A stretch of DNA of 57,558 nucleotides from Muribaculaceae bacterium (GCA_022510505.1 JAFLTL010000014.1:1-57558); one strand, 5' to 3'. Counted from the first letter of the stretch, positions 34,996-44,500 are shown. Numbers and translations are program-made. Notes: generated by a model from the letters alone, not told the origin.

Positions 34996-35883
34996 TTATT
35001 TCTTTTTTTCATGTCCCGGCTTGTGGGTCAGATATAGTGCCCCCGCAATCAGAAGAATGCCGATAGCCAGATAGAGAAGCGCCTTCGGGTCCCACATTTC
35101 GTTACTTATTTCAAGAACGTGTTTAAAAAATGAAACTATCAGGACCATCAGAATCACTTTTCCGAGAGAAGATTTCAGATCGTCAAGAGTCGGGGTCTGC
35201 AGCCAAGATGGTCGGCTGTCGACATTTTTTTCGACGGGATCGATTTTAGTGACAAAGAGTTCATAGATTCCCACTCCAAAAATTATCAAGGCAAGTGCAA
35301 AGAGGAATACATCGACAGAAGAGACCAGTTTTTCAAATAGCACCTCATATTTCTCGGTAGGATTCATGAAATATTCCACAAGACCTTTGAAGATAATGAC
35401 GATTCCCTGAATAAAAAGAATCACCGATGAAACCAGCGAACCTATCACAGCAATCAGAGAAAGGTATCGGGAACTATAGAGTAATCTTTCGAATTGTCGA
35501 GCCTGCAGACTCTTGTAATGCAATACCTTAGGGAAATTAATCGAACGGTTTTTCAGATCTTCGAGCAAAGCCTTATCATATTCGTCGGCGTTACCTTTCG
35601 CCTGGATTTTGCCACGAAGCCAGCGAGCCTCGTTCTCATCTATTTCTCCCGGTGATTTTTCATCGAAAAGCAAATGATTACTCAATGCTTCTACAAAAAA
35701 AGACTTAAACTCGGGTGAAAGTTTAGTAGGAGAAACAGTATTCTTGATGTCAAACAGGAAATTAGCAAGATCGTGATTAATTCGCCCTTCTTCCTGCATA
35801 AGATGCTTCAAAGTGTTCACATCTTCTTCATCAACCTTACCGTCGGAGAGGATTTCTTTTCTAACGTCGTCTAAATTTTTCAT
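34996..35883 (-). CDS. UPF0114 (YqhA-like) membrane protein with an EF-hand/TerB-like N-terminal region
   Basis: The 295-residue protein ends with a YqhA/UPF0114 membrane domain of about four helices, starting ERLLYSSRYLSLIAVIGSL, with FALALIIFGVGIYELF and VILMVLIVSFFKHVLE. The first about 115 residues form two related helical units, with DGKVDEEDVNTLKHLMQEEG and GEIDENEARWLRGKIQAKGN, resembling EF-hand or TerB-type repeats. E. coli YqhA has about 165 residues and lacks this region. A GTG at 35895 is possible, but the ATG at 35883 suits the promoter better. Function unknown. Confidence 0.78.
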   Translation of the reverse strand: MKNLDDVRKEILSDGKVDEEDVNTLKHLMQEEGRINHDLANFLFDIKNTVSPTKLSPEFKSFFVEALSNHLLFDEKSPGEIDENEARWLRGKIQAKGNADEYDKALLEDLKNRSINFPKVLHYKSLQARQFERLLYSSRYLSLIAVIGSLVSSVILFIQGIVIIFKGLVEYFMNPTEKYEVLFEKLVSSVDVFLFALALIIFGVGIYELFVTKIDPVEKNVDSRPSWLQTPTLDDLKSSLGKVILMVLIVSFFKHVLEISNEMWDPKALLYLAIGILLIAGALYLTHKPGHEKKK

Positions 35884-35904
35884 CGTCCAAATCACAATTC
35901 ATCC

Positions 35905-35925
35905 CAAAGATAAAAAATATCTTTG
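35905..35925. promoter_or_regulatory. Palindromic promoter region of the UPF0114 gene
   Basis: CAAAGATA (35905-35912) and TATCTTTG (35918-35925) form a perfect 8-bp inverted repeat around A5. The left arm, read on the minus strand, is a -7 box for the UPF0114 gene. The right arm is an equal box on the plus strand, directed at the end of the Ca-ATPase gene. Confidence 0.55.
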
Positions 35926-35934
35926 ATGTTGGAA

Positions 35935-38580
35935 TCATTTGCGGTTAACGAATCGGAGAAACTCTCCTATCCAAAGAACGAAGGATGTGCCGAGGAAACT
36001 AATCCACCAGTCGGAGAATGTCAATGGAACAACTGTAAAGAAATCTCCACCAAATTGAACTATAAGTATTTGTCCACCCACAATAATCAAGCTAATCAGA
36101 AGAAATTCTCCGCAGTGTTTAAGCTTCAGTGCACTTCGGCCGGTTGCATAAGCCCTTGCGTTAAACATATTCCAAAATTGCATGAACACGAATATCGTGA
36201 AGAAAAGAGACACTTCATATTCGCTTAAATCATGATAGGGCACCCAAACAGGGTGGAAAATATCAGAGAGACTTTCGATTCTGGCAAATTCAAAAAGGAG
36301 AAGTAGCAGGAACTGTAGGACGAAGAAAATACATCCCACTCCTATAATCTGTCTCCACATTGCCGGGTTAATAATAAAATCGCTTCTTTTCCTGGGCTTA
36401 TTTCTCATAACGGCAACAGTTGGAGGAAGAGATGCGAGTGCTGTTGCCGCAAAAGTGTCCATAATCAGATTTACCCAAAGCATCTGAGTCACAGTCAAAG
36501 GTGACTGTGTACCCATAAAAGCTCCGACAAGTACAATCAGGCATGCAGTAACATTGACAGTCATTTGGAAAAGAATAAACCGGCGAAGATTGAGGAACAA
36601 TGACCGTCCCCACATGACCGCTCGGCCTATAGAAGCGAAAGAGTTGTCGATGATAGTAATGTCGGAAGCTTCTTTAGCGACAGAGGTTCCCGTGCCCATT
36701 GAAAGTCCAACATGTGCGGCCTTCAATGCAGGCGCGTCATTGGTTCCATCACCTGTTACGGCGACAACTTCGCCATGTTTTTGAAGAGCCTCGACCATTC
36801 GTTTTTTATCAAGAGGGCGAGCTCGTGCAATAATTTTGATGTCACCTACCTTTTCCAACAATTCTTCGTCACTCAGCGAGGCAAAATCTACTCCTGTAAT
36901 AATATTTCTTTCGTCATCAATTGTATCGTCCCACAGTCCTACCTGTCGTCCAATTTCTCGAGCGGTCGCAGGTGTATCCCCTGTCACAATCTTAACTTTA
37001 ATTCCGGCACCGACAGCTTCTTTGACTGCTTCGGGTACATCATCGCGAACCGGATCGGAGATAGAAACCATTCCCTGATAATCAAGATTGTTTAGCAAAT
37101 CCTCCTTAAGAGACTTTATGTCGCCGACCAGTTTCTTACAGGCAAATCCTAGTGTTCTCATTCCTTGGTTCTGATAAACCAATAACTGAGCCTCAATCTC
37201 CTTTGATGTTACACCGAACGGAGCATTACACATAGCGAAAACAATTTCGGGAGCTCCTTTGACAAACAGATAAGTTTCGTTATTAGAATTTTTTACTAAC
37301 GACACCATGTATTTCCTCTCCGTAGAGAAAGGAATTTCATCGACAAGCCGGATTGATTCTCGCAGGTGCTGATAACCAATATTTTTCTTAAACAGCCAGA
37401 GCAATAATGCACCTTCGGTAGGGTTTCCAAGAACAGAAGGGGGATTGGTTGTCAAATCGAGCAGAGCTGTAGAATTAATAGCCATATTCTGACAGAGAAG
37501 ATCTTCATTGCCAAATAGAATCACATCAGCTATTTGCATACGATTCTGGGTCAGAGTCCCCGTTTTGTCGGTGCAAATAACTGTTGTGGCACCCATCGTC
37601 TCACATGCGTGGAGTTTCCTGACAAGATTATTTGTCTTCAACATACGTCGCATCGAAGATGCGAGAGAAAGCGTCACTGCCATTGGCAGTCCTTCGGGAA
37701 CCGACACTACTATAAGGGTGACAGCAATCATAACTGATTGCAATAAATAAGTTCCGAAGCGCACCCATTCAACGGGTCCAGGAACCTCAAAAAAGTAGGC
37801 AAGAATTCTCCCTATAATTATAATAACTCCAAGAACATAGGACACTCGAGATATTAATCGGCCTAATCTTTCCAATTGCTCATCGAGAGGAGTTACGACA
37901 CTGTCGTCGATTTGTGCAGCCTCATATACCTTACCGTTCTCAGTCGCATCCCCAACTGCAAGGACCTTCATTACTCCATGTCCCTCCATAACTTTTGTGC
38001 CTCTCATGGCCATATTAGAAGGTATGGTAGCATCCTTATCAAAATGGGTTTCATCGACTGTTTTTGAGCTGATGGGTTCTCCTGTCAAAGTTGACTCATC
38101 GATTGTCAATGAAACAGCATCGAGCAAAAGACCATCGGCAGGTACTTCATTGCCGGTGTTTAGAATTACAATATCACCGACGACCACGTCACGTTTAGGT
38201 ATTTCCACCGGTTTTCCGTCTCGGATGACTTCAACCGGTTCGTCGTCATTTACTTTATTGAGAATAGAGAACTCCTTATCGGCTTTCAATTCGAAAGCGA
38301 ATCCAAGTCCTGTAGCAAGAAAAATAGCTATAAAAATTCCGATAGGTTCGAAAAAGACATGTACACTTTGCGCTAGATACCAATACTCATAACAAGAAAT
38401 ACCTATTGACAAAGCTCCTGCAATTAGCAAAATAATTATAAGAGGGTCCGAAAACTTTTCAAGAAACCTCAGAAAAGGAGAGACTTTTTTCGGAGGCGTT
38501 AAAATGTTTGAACCATGTAATTCCCTACTTTCCAGTACTTCCCTGGAATTCAGACCCTTATAATTTTTTTCAACGTTCAT
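35935..38580 (-). CDS. Calcium-translocating P-type ATPase (P2B/PMCA type)
   Basis: The 881-residue pump has the P-type landmarks: actuator loop TLTGEP (164-169), VPEGLPMAVTLSLA in the ion-binding helix (294-307), phosphorylation site D338 in CTDKTGTLTQNR, and hinge TGDGTNDAPALKAAHVGLSMG, given here as the segment near residue 620. Ten membrane helices are expected. PEGLP, with Glu in helix 4, is typical of Ca2+ pumps of the plasma-membrane type. It probably exports Ca2+ from the cytoplasm. A strong hairpin lies in its leader. Confidence 0.93.
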   Translation of the reverse strand: MNVEKNYKGLNSREVLESRELHGSNILTPPKKVSPFLRFLEKFSDPLIIILLIAGALSIGISCYEYWYLAQSVHVFFEPIGIFIAIFLATGLGFAFELKADKEFSILNKVNDDEPVEVIRDGKPVEIPKRDVVVGDIVILNTGNEVPADGLLLDAVSLTIDESTLTGEPISSKTVDETHFDKDATIPSNMAMRGTKVMEGHGVMKVLAVGDATENGKVYEAAQIDDSVVTPLDEQLERLGRLISRVSYVLGVIIIIGRILAYFFEVPGPVEWVRFGTYLLQSVMIAVTLIVVSVPEGLPMAVTLSLASSMRRMLKTNNLVRKLHACETMGATTVICTDKTGTLTQNRMQIADVILFGNEDLLCQNMAINSTALLDLTTNPPSVLGNPTEGALLLWLFKKNIGYQHLRESIRLVDEIPFSTERKYMVSLVKNSNNETYLFVKGAPEIVFAMCNAPFGVTSKEIEAQLLVYQNQGMRTLGFACKKLVGDIKSLKEDLLNNLDYQGMVSISDPVRDDVPEAVKEAVGAGIKVKIVTGDTPATAREIGRQVGLWDDTIDDERNIITGVDFASLSDEELLEKVGDIKIIARARPLDKKRMVEALQKHGEVVAVTGDGTNDAPALKAAHVGLSMGTGTSVAKEASDITIIDNSFASIGRAVMWGRSLFLNLRRFILFQMTVNVTACLIVLVGAFMGTQSPLTVTQMLWVNLIMDTFAATALASLPPTVAVMRNKPRKRSDFIINPAMWRQIIGVGCIFFVLQFLLLLLFEFARIESLSDIFHPVWVPYHDLSEYEVSLFFTIFVFMQFWNMFNARAYATGRSALKLKHCGEFLLISLIIVGGQILIVQFGGDFFTVVPLTFSDWWISFLGTSFVLWIGEFLRFVNRK

Positions 38581-38603
38581 GCAGGTTACATCTATAGTTA
38601 TAG

Positions 38604-38679
38604 TTTCAATGGAGCCCTTTCGGTATAAAAGGCCCCATTGAAATTACATCAAGTGAAGAGAATGGGTTAGACCCGATTC
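38604..38679 (-). promoter_or_regulatory. Structured leader between the Cbp1-like gene and the Ca-ATPase
   Basis: Two inverted repeats occupy the 111-nt gap. The larger pairs TTTCAATGG (38604-38612) with CCATTGAAA (38635-38643) and continues inward for several more pairs with two mismatches. The smaller pairs GAAT-GGGT with ACCC-ATTC across 38660-38679. No U-tract follows either on the minus strand, so they may be 5'-leader structures and not simple terminators. Confidence 0.55.
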
Positions 38680-38691
38680 TTTCCCTCAGTA

Positions 38692-39555
38692 TCAATCAAT
38701 TTGAATTACTAGGAAATTACCTTTCTCCCAAAAAATCTTTGAATCCAATATATTCAGAACTTTTTCCCCGTTGGCTTCTTGAGTAATCGAGTAGGAGCTC
38801 TTAGGTTGATCAGTTACGACCTTTGCTTTTTTGGAATATAGGTTGATGGTTTTCAAAGTGCGTTTGTCACCTTGGTGGAAGAAAGAGAGGTCAATTTCAC
38901 CAGGTAGTATCTTAGTTTTACGAAGGAAACCTGACTCGATGAGATTATGGGCTTTGAGTTCCTTTTTAGTACCGATAGCATAGTAGCAAGTGTTGAGTTC
39001 TTCGGTCAACTGAAGATTTTTTTCTTCGGCTTGATTTTTAGCTTCCGATACAGCCGAGAGATCTTGAGTCAAGTCCTCGATACGTTCGCTTTGAGCGAGG
39101 ATAATGATTCGTCTTTGTTCCAGGGCTTCCTGATAGTAGCGTATAGCGCTATCCTGCTGAAGAATTTGAGCTTTCAGGTTATCGATAGTAGTTTGAAGAA
39201 TCTTGTTATTGGCATTAGAATTGCGCAATTTCTTTTCCAATTCTTCAATTTTTTCGCGACGTTGTTGAAGGGCCTCCTGTATGGCTGCCATGTCGTTCTT
39301 TATGTGTTCGCGTTTTGAAACCGACTCGGCTTTCATAGTGGCAGGGTTGGCCAATATTTGTTCCATCTCCTTGATCGACATCATGTCGGCCGAGATTTCA
39401 TTGAAAAGTGCGAGGAGTGAATCCTGATTTGCAAGAGCCTCTCTAAGCGAATCGGCGGTTGTCGGTTCGTCATCACTCATTTTGGGTTTTGATTTTGTAT
39501 CACAACTCGCCAATGTCACGGCGAGAACTGCGAAAAGGAATAGGATTTTTTTCAT
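38692..39555 (-). CDS. Cbp1-like coiled-coil lipoprotein
   Basis: The 287-residue protein has a lipobox LASC (C18), a long coiled coil (about 35-195) and a C-terminal beta domain with AIGTKKELKAHNLIESGF, INLYSKKAKVVTDQP and SKIFWEKGNFLVIQID. This closely matches my memory of the Bacteroides fragilis Cbp1 family, described as a collagen-binding adhesin. Binding of collagen by this protein is not shown by sequence. It lies 21 nt after rsmI. Confidence 0.78.
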   Translation of the reverse strand: MKKILFLFAVLAVTLASCDTKSKPKMSDDEPTTADSLREALANQDSLLALFNEISADMMSIKEMEQILANPATMKAESVSKREHIKNDMAAIQEALQQRREKIEELEKKLRNSNANNKILQTTIDNLKAQILQQDSAIRYYQEALEQRRIIILAQSERIEDLTQDLSAVSEAKNQAEEKNLQLTEELNTCYYAIGTKKELKAHNLIESGFLRKTKILPGEIDLSFFHQGDKRTLKTINLYSKKAKVVTDQPKSSYSITQEANGEKVLNILDSKIFWEKGNFLVIQID

Positions 39556-39576
39556 TGCTACAGAGTTTTGCTGTTA

Positions 39577-40311
39577 TTATAATTCTTCTTGCTTTTCTCG
39601 ATATTTGTTCTTGTGAACTTTTTTTTCATTAGAATTCTCTTGTGAGGTTCCCACAACCAGGACTATTTCACCTTTAGGGGTGTGTGCTTTAAAAAACTCG
39701 ATCAATTCAGCTAGAGTTCCGTTGACAACAGTTTCATGAAGTTTTGAGATTTCGCGAGATACTGACGCCGGACGGGTGAGTCCGCAAACAGCCGTAATAT
39801 CCTCCAATGTTTTTATCAGTCTCAAGGGAGATTCGTAGATAATAAATGTCACAGGAAGTTTTGAAAGAAACTCGAGACGAGTCGCACGTCCTTTCTTAGT
39901 TGGCAGGAATCCTTCGAAGAAGAATCGGTCGCACGGTAATCCTGAATTGACGAGAGCCGGAACGAAAGCAGTGGGTCCGGGAAGCGTTTCAACCTCGATA
40001 CCTGCTTTTCTACATTCTCTTGCGAGGAGAAATCCCGGGTCGGAAATACCGGGAGTTCCAGCATCGCTAATCAGTGCCATAGTTTCACCGTTCTCAATTC
40101 GTCGGAGGATAGAATTCACTATTTCATGTTCATTGAATTTATGGAAACTAGATGTAGGAGTAGATATTTTGAAGTGTCTTAAAAGATTCCCACTTGTTCT
40201 CGTATCCTCGGCAAGAATCAAATCAACGTTTTGCAATACCTCGGCAGCTCTGGGGGTAAAATCCCCGAGATTACCCACGGGCGTTGGAACGATGAAAAGT
40301 TTTCCGGGCAT
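39577..40311 (-). CDS. rsmI: 16S rRNA (cytidine-1402-2'-O)-methyltransferase
   Basis: The 244-residue tetrapyrrole-methylase-fold enzyme has PTPVGNLGDFTPRAAEVL, AEDTRTSGNLLRHF, ISDAGTPGISDPG (SAM and substrate loop) and PGPTAFVPALVNSGLPCDRF. It methylates the ribose of C1402 in 16S rRNA. The basic tail (KKVHKNKYREKQEEL) is a little longer than usual. Its ATG shares one nucleotide with the stop of the upstream acidic protein. Confidence 0.95.
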   Translation of the reverse strand: MPGKLFIVPTPVGNLGDFTPRAAEVLQNVDLILAEDTRTSGNLLRHFKISTPTSSFHKFNEHEIVNSILRRIENGETMALISDAGTPGISDPGFLLARECRKAGIEVETLPGPTAFVPALVNSGLPCDRFFFEGFLPTKKGRATRLEFLSKLPVTFIIYESPLRLIKTLEDITAVCGLTRPASVSREISKLHETVVNGTLAELIEFFKAHTPKGEIVLVVGTSQENSNEKKVHKNKYREKQEEL

Positions 40312-40919
40312 TAATGAGCGAAATTTAGCGATAGAATTTCAATGAATTCCTTAGTAACTGGATTTTCCGGGTTTAGACCTTGTTGTTCGATCAGATATTG
40401 CTTCACTTTTTCCAAATCGGAAAACAGAGCGACTGCGTCAACTACATTATTCAACGCCGTAACGCTTCCGCCGAACAATTCTTTTGCGAACCGGAATTTA
40501 TCATTAAGCGTCAGCCGACTCATAATTTCATTACCGGTTTTAACCTGTTTTCTAATAAAGTGGTCATCTTTAAAACGCGCTTCTTCTATTTCGGCATTTT
40601 CCGAGTCGGCCTCATCCTCCTCGGCCTGCGCCTCATCCAGGAAAGTTTCCTCTTGGTTGGATCCTCCCGCATCGGGTTCGGAATCCTCTTCCTGTTCATA
40701 TTCGACGGTTTCGGCCAAACGTTCAGCCGAATCAGTGTCAGAGGTGGGGACTGTTGTCTTTGTCGAGAGTATTTCACCCATCATCTCAGAAACCTGTTGA
40801 TTCTTTGCAATCAAAAGCTTCCTGACCGAATCGGGCAAAGCATCGACACCTCGTTCACGGTAAAGAAGAAGGAGTCCCTCCATTTCATATATTAAAGAAA
40901 GTATTTTTTCCACTTCCAT
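40311..40919 (-). CDS. Conserved Bacteroidota protein with acidic linker (unknown function)
   Basis: The 202-residue protein has a helical N-terminus (1-60), a strongly acidic low-complexity linker (about 70-130, rich in E and D), and a conserved-looking helical C-terminal module beginning RLTLNDKFRFAKELFGG and ending in EFIEILSLNF. I recall similar C-terminal modules in hypothetical Bacteroidales proteins but no assigned function. It has no signal peptide. It overlaps rsmI by 1 nt and is probably translated with it. Confidence 0.75.
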   Translation of the reverse strand: MEVEKILSLIYEMEGLLLLYRERGVDALPDSVRKLLIAKNQQVSEMMGEILSTKTTVPTSDTDSAERLAETVEYEQEEDSEPDAGGSNQEETFLDEAQAEEDEADSENAEIEEARFKDDHFIRKQVKTGNEIMSRLTLNDKFRFAKELFGGSVTALNNVVDAVALFSDLEKVKQYLIEQQGLNPENPVTKEFIEILSLNFAH

Positions 40920-40949
40920 TTTCCAAATAGTTTTGAGAATGACAGTTTA

Positions 40950-42143
40950 TCAGTTTAAGGTCTTTATTAAGTAACGTTCGATTGCCTCTCTTAGTTGTGT
41001 TCTCGGGCAAAAGAAATTGTTTACCATTACAACAACAGTGTGGGTTGGTTTCTTTAGATTATCATCCAGAAGATATCCGGCATAACAATGGACGCCGGTC
41101 ATACTTCCGCTTTTAACAGCCATTTTACCCTCCAAAGGGGTTTTCCGAAGAAATGACTTCACTGTACCTTCCTTACCTGCGACAGGAAAAATTGAGACAT
41201 AATCATCACAATTTTCTGAGCGAGCCATAAAGCTCAGAATGGAACCGATTTGGGCAGGGGAAAACGCATTGCCACGTGAAAGTCCGCTTCCATCGAACAT
41301 TCGACTATTTTTCAGATCAATACCATTTTCCTTCCAGAAGGATTTCAGTTTCACTATAGCTGAATCCCTGTTCTGATAAGGGGCAATTGCACGTAAAGTA
41401 CCTTCGGCCATAAGATTATCGCTTCTGACCATCAAACTGTGCATAATCTCTATCAATGGTGCTGACAAAGTCCTGAAAAGAAATATTGTATCGTTTGGAA
41501 CATCCTCCTCGAAGAATGTCGCTGACAGGGTTATACTGTCTCTGGCAAGTTTTTCCATAAGTGTTTCGGCAAAATGTTGAGGAGGATTGGTAATTATGTA
41601 ATCAGACTCAAGATAATTATCGAACCAATTAAACGGATAAAGTCCGACTCCATAACTCCATTCCAGATCCTCGACTTCCCATTGTGGTACGATTCCGGCA
41701 TCGGGAAGAATCGAATCGTTAAAAACAATATTTCCGGTAATTTCTGATAGCCCAAATTCTTTTATTGCTGACACAAGATATTCCGGTAATGAGGACGTTT
41801 CTTTAAATTCTCGACTTCCTGTTGTGGGATCACCCGATGTCGAAACCACGATGTCACAGGCTCCGTTTAATGGATCGGGACCAATTAGATCAAAACCGGT
41901 ATCAAAGCGGAAATATGGCCCGAGCAATTGAAGAGCAGTAGCGGTAGTCAATGATTTCTGAATACTTGCCGGAGTCAGAGCCTTGCGATCATTATAAGAA
42001 ACCAGGATTTCTCCGGTTTTGAGATCCTCTATATAAATGCCAACCGAAGCCTCTTCATTGCCATCGAAAATCAAAGGGCATTGAGCCTTTAAACTGATGT
42101 TGGCCAAAAAAAATAAAATTGCAATTCCAAATATATTCTTCAT
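40950..42143 (-). CDS. dacB: D-alanyl-D-alanine carboxypeptidase/endopeptidase (PBP4/DacB type)
   Basis: The 397-residue protein has a signal peptide (1-20). It shows the three motifs of class C penicillin-binding proteins: S60-IQK63, S241-DN243 and K344-SG346. DacB enzymes trim or cut peptidoglycan peptides in the periplasm. It is shorter than E. coli PBP4 (477), but this is common in Bacteroidota. It begins 14 nt after rnz. Confidence 0.92.
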   Translation of the reverse strand: MKNIFGIAILFFLANISLKAQCPLIFDGNEEASVGIYIEDLKTGEILVSYNDRKALTPASIQKSLTTATALQLLGPYFRFDTGFDLIGPDPLNGACDIVVSTSGDPTTGSREFKETSSLPEYLVSAIKEFGLSEITGNIVFNDSILPDAGIVPQWEVEDLEWSYGVGLYPFNWFDNYLESDYIITNPPQHFAETLMEKLARDSITLSATFFEEDVPNDTIFLFRTLSAPLIEIMHSLMVRSDNLMAEGTLRAIAPYQNRDSAIVKLKSFWKENGIDLKNSRMFDGSGLSRGNAFSPAQIGSILSFMARSENCDDYVSIFPVAGKEGTVKSFLRKTPLEGKMAVKSGSMTGVHCYAGYLLDDNLKKPTHTVVVMVNNFFCPRTQLREAIERYLIKTLN

Positions 42144-42157
42144 ATCAATAAATTATC

Positions 42158-43087
42158 TTAAATATCCAGTACTAATCCCTCGTCGGCACAAATTATTTTC
42201 AATTCGGGGCATAATTCTTGTGCTACTTCATTGGCTTCGTCCAGATGCCCCTGAGTTTCCTGGTAGGACTTTGAATAATGTCCCAGGACAAGAACTTTAG
42301 CTTTTACGAGTGCTGCCATTCTAACTGCATCGGCTGCAGTAGAATGGAATCGTTCATCGGCTTTCTGCCGGTCCTGTTCGAGATAAGTAGACTCATGATA
42401 CAGGACATCGGTCGTTCCAATATAAGAAGCGATTTTCGGTTCAAAACGAGTATCGGAGCAATAGGCATAACTTTTAGCGGGAGCCGGGTCAATTGTCAGC
42501 TGTTCATTCTTGAATACTCTCCCATCATCGGTTATATAATCATTCCCCTCTTTAATACCGTGTCGGAGCTTAATTGGAATATCCAACCATTCGACCATGT
42601 CTTTTTTTAATGAACGGAGCCTTGGTTTTTCCCGGAATACGAATCCGGTGCATGGTATCCTGTGATTTAAAGGAATAGCCTCAACTGTCAGCGAATTATC
42701 TTCAAAAATCAGCCCCCCTTCTGATGGAATTGGTTCGATATTTATATCGAAGCTTCTGTATTTACAGAAACGGTCCATTGTGTCAATAAGCCAGTCGACT
42801 CCTTCAGCGGGGAAATGGACAGTCAATGAACCGCCCACCTCGTGAAGCGCCATGGTTGACAACAATCCGGGCAGTCCAAAAAAATGATCGCCGTGAAGAT
42901 GAGAGATGAAGACATGTTCCAATCTGGAGAACTTGAGTTTCATTCGTCTCATACCAATTTGGGCCCCCTCTCCACAATCCACCATAAAAAGTCGGCTGCG
43001 AAAATCAATCACCTGGCAAGATGGTTGATGTCGAAGCGAAGGTGTTGCTGAACCGACTCCAAGATAAAAGACCCTAAAGTCGCTCAT
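42158..43087 (-). CDS. rnz: Ribonuclease Z
   Basis: The protein has 309 residues from the ATG at 43087, which overlaps the mgtE stop (ATGA); a longer frame from 43111 is less likely. It shows the RNase Z start MSDFRVFYLGVGSATP, the zinc motif SHLHGDHFFGLPGLL, and later YCSDTRF and VLGHYSKSY. It removes 3' trailers from tRNA precursors. This fits a genome where at least the two tRNAs here lack an encoded CCA. Confidence 0.95.
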   Translation of the reverse strand: MSDFRVFYLGVGSATPSLRHQPSCQVIDFRSRLFMVDCGEGAQIGMRRMKLKFSRLEHVFISHLHGDHFFGLPGLLSTMALHEVGGSLTVHFPAEGVDWLIDTMDRFCKYRSFDINIEPIPSEGGLIFEDNSLTVEAIPLNHRIPCTGFVFREKPRLRSLKKDMVEWLDIPIKLRHGIKEGNDYITDDGRVFKNEQLTIDPAPAKSYAYCSDTRFEPKIASYIGTTDVLYHESTYLEQDRQKADERFHSTAADAVRMAALVKAKVLVLGHYSKSYQETQGHLDEANEVAQELCPELKIICADEGLVLDI

Positions 43088-44454
43088 GTCACAAAGATTG
43101 TTAGGAACCACTTAGCAATCACGACATAAATTATCAATCCGAAAATATCATTGGAGATTTGAATAAACGGACCGGTAGCAAGAGCCGGATTTATCTTGAG
43201 CTTTTCCAAGGTCAAAGGGACTACAGTTCCCAGCACAGTGGCGAACATTACCACACAAAACAGAGAACAAGCAACCGAGAGAGTCACTGCAAGTTCACCG
43301 GGCAACATTATGAGATTATAAACAAGTATGACCCCTGAAATAATTGATGCGTTGAGAAGTCCGATAAGAACTTCCTTTCCAAGCTGCCGTGAAAACTCGG
43401 TAACATCAAGCGATCCGTTAGCCAAACTTTGAACCACGATGGCCGACGCCTGTACTCCGACGTTTCCACCTGTACCGCCTATTATAGGTATGAATAGCGC
43501 CAAAGCGGTCACAGCGGCAAGTTGGTTCTCGAACACGCTAAGAATCAAGGAAGCAAGTATACCGGAACAAATTCCAATTAGGAGCCAAGGGATTCGAGCC
43601 TTAGTTTGTGAAAGAATAGAGTCATCGGCACTAACATCGCTGGAGAGACCGCTCGCCAACTGATAGTCACGTTCCTGAGATTCGCGCACCTGATCCATGA
43701 CGTCATCGACCGTTATACGGCCGACAAGTCTGCCGATTGAATCGACAACAGGCATTGCAACGAGGTCATACTTTTCGAAATCGAGCGTCAGTTCATCTAT
43801 TGGAGTATCAGTTTTAACCGACACAGGATTTTCCTCCATGATGCGCTTGATTTTGGAAACCGACGGATGGGTAATCAAGGTCTTCAGCGGAAGGATTCCC
43901 TTAAGTTTTTCATCGTCATCGACGACATAGACGTAGTAAATTTCGTCCATATCCTCGGCTTGCAGACGCATTTGCTTAATACATTCAGGCATACTCCAAT
44001 TCTCATTGACGACAACCATCTCGGTTCCCATCAATCCGCCGGCTGTATCCTCGTCATATTTCAACAGATCAATAATGTCACCTGCCTGTTCAACATCATT
44101 GATATGAGTCAAGACCTCATCTCGGTCTTCCTCGTCAAGTTCCTGTATAAGGTCAACCGCCTCGTCAGTTTCTAGATTTTCGATAAACTGCTTGGCGATT
44201 TCCTCGGCGTCCATATCCTGAAGAAGATCTCGACGTTCATCTTCATCGAGTTCCATCAGAACATCGGCGGCAACCTCACCATCAAGAAGGTCAATCAGAA
44301 ACTTAGCGTCATCTTCATCGAGGTCACGATAAAGTTCGGCAATGTCGGCCGGGTGCATGTCAACCAACTCGTTTCTTGCCTGCTCCTCTTCACGATTTGC
44401 AACAATATCGGCAAGTTCTTTCAAATATTCAGGTGTAATTTCTTTTACTGCCAT
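43084..44454 (-). CDS. mgtE: Magnesium transporter MgtE
   Basis: The 456-residue protein has the MgtE N-domain of repeated acidic helices (about 20-130, with LDEDDAKFLIDLLDGE and similar). A CBS-domain pair follows (about 135-260, with VTVDDVMDQV), then five membrane helices starting RIPWLLIGICSGIL. The pore signature GGTGGNVGVQASAIVVQ is present. It imports Mg2+ along its gradient, gated by cytosolic Mg2+ binding to the N and CBS domains. Confidence 0.96.
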   Translation of the reverse strand: MAVKEITPEYLKELADIVANREEEQARNELVDMHPADIAELYRDLDEDDAKFLIDLLDGEVAADVLMELDEDERRDLLQDMDAEEIAKQFIENLETDEAVDLIQELDEEDRDEVLTHINDVEQAGDIIDLLKYDEDTAGGLMGTEMVVVNENWSMPECIKQMRLQAEDMDEIYYVYVVDDDEKLKGILPLKTLITHPSVSKIKRIMEENPVSVKTDTPIDELTLDFEKYDLVAMPVVDSIGRLVGRITVDDVMDQVRESQERDYQLASGLSSDVSADDSILSQTKARIPWLLIGICSGILASLILSVFENQLAAVTALALFIPIIGGTGGNVGVQASAIVVQSLANGSLDVTEFSRQLGKEVLIGLLNASIISGVILVYNLIMLPGELAVTLSVACSLFCVVMFATVLGTVVPLTLEKLKINPALATGPFIQISNDIFGLIIYVVIAKWFLTIFVT

Positions 44455-44500
44455 TTGAGTTGGTTAAACCGGTTAAATGTTTTTTAGTAAGGTTCTAAAA

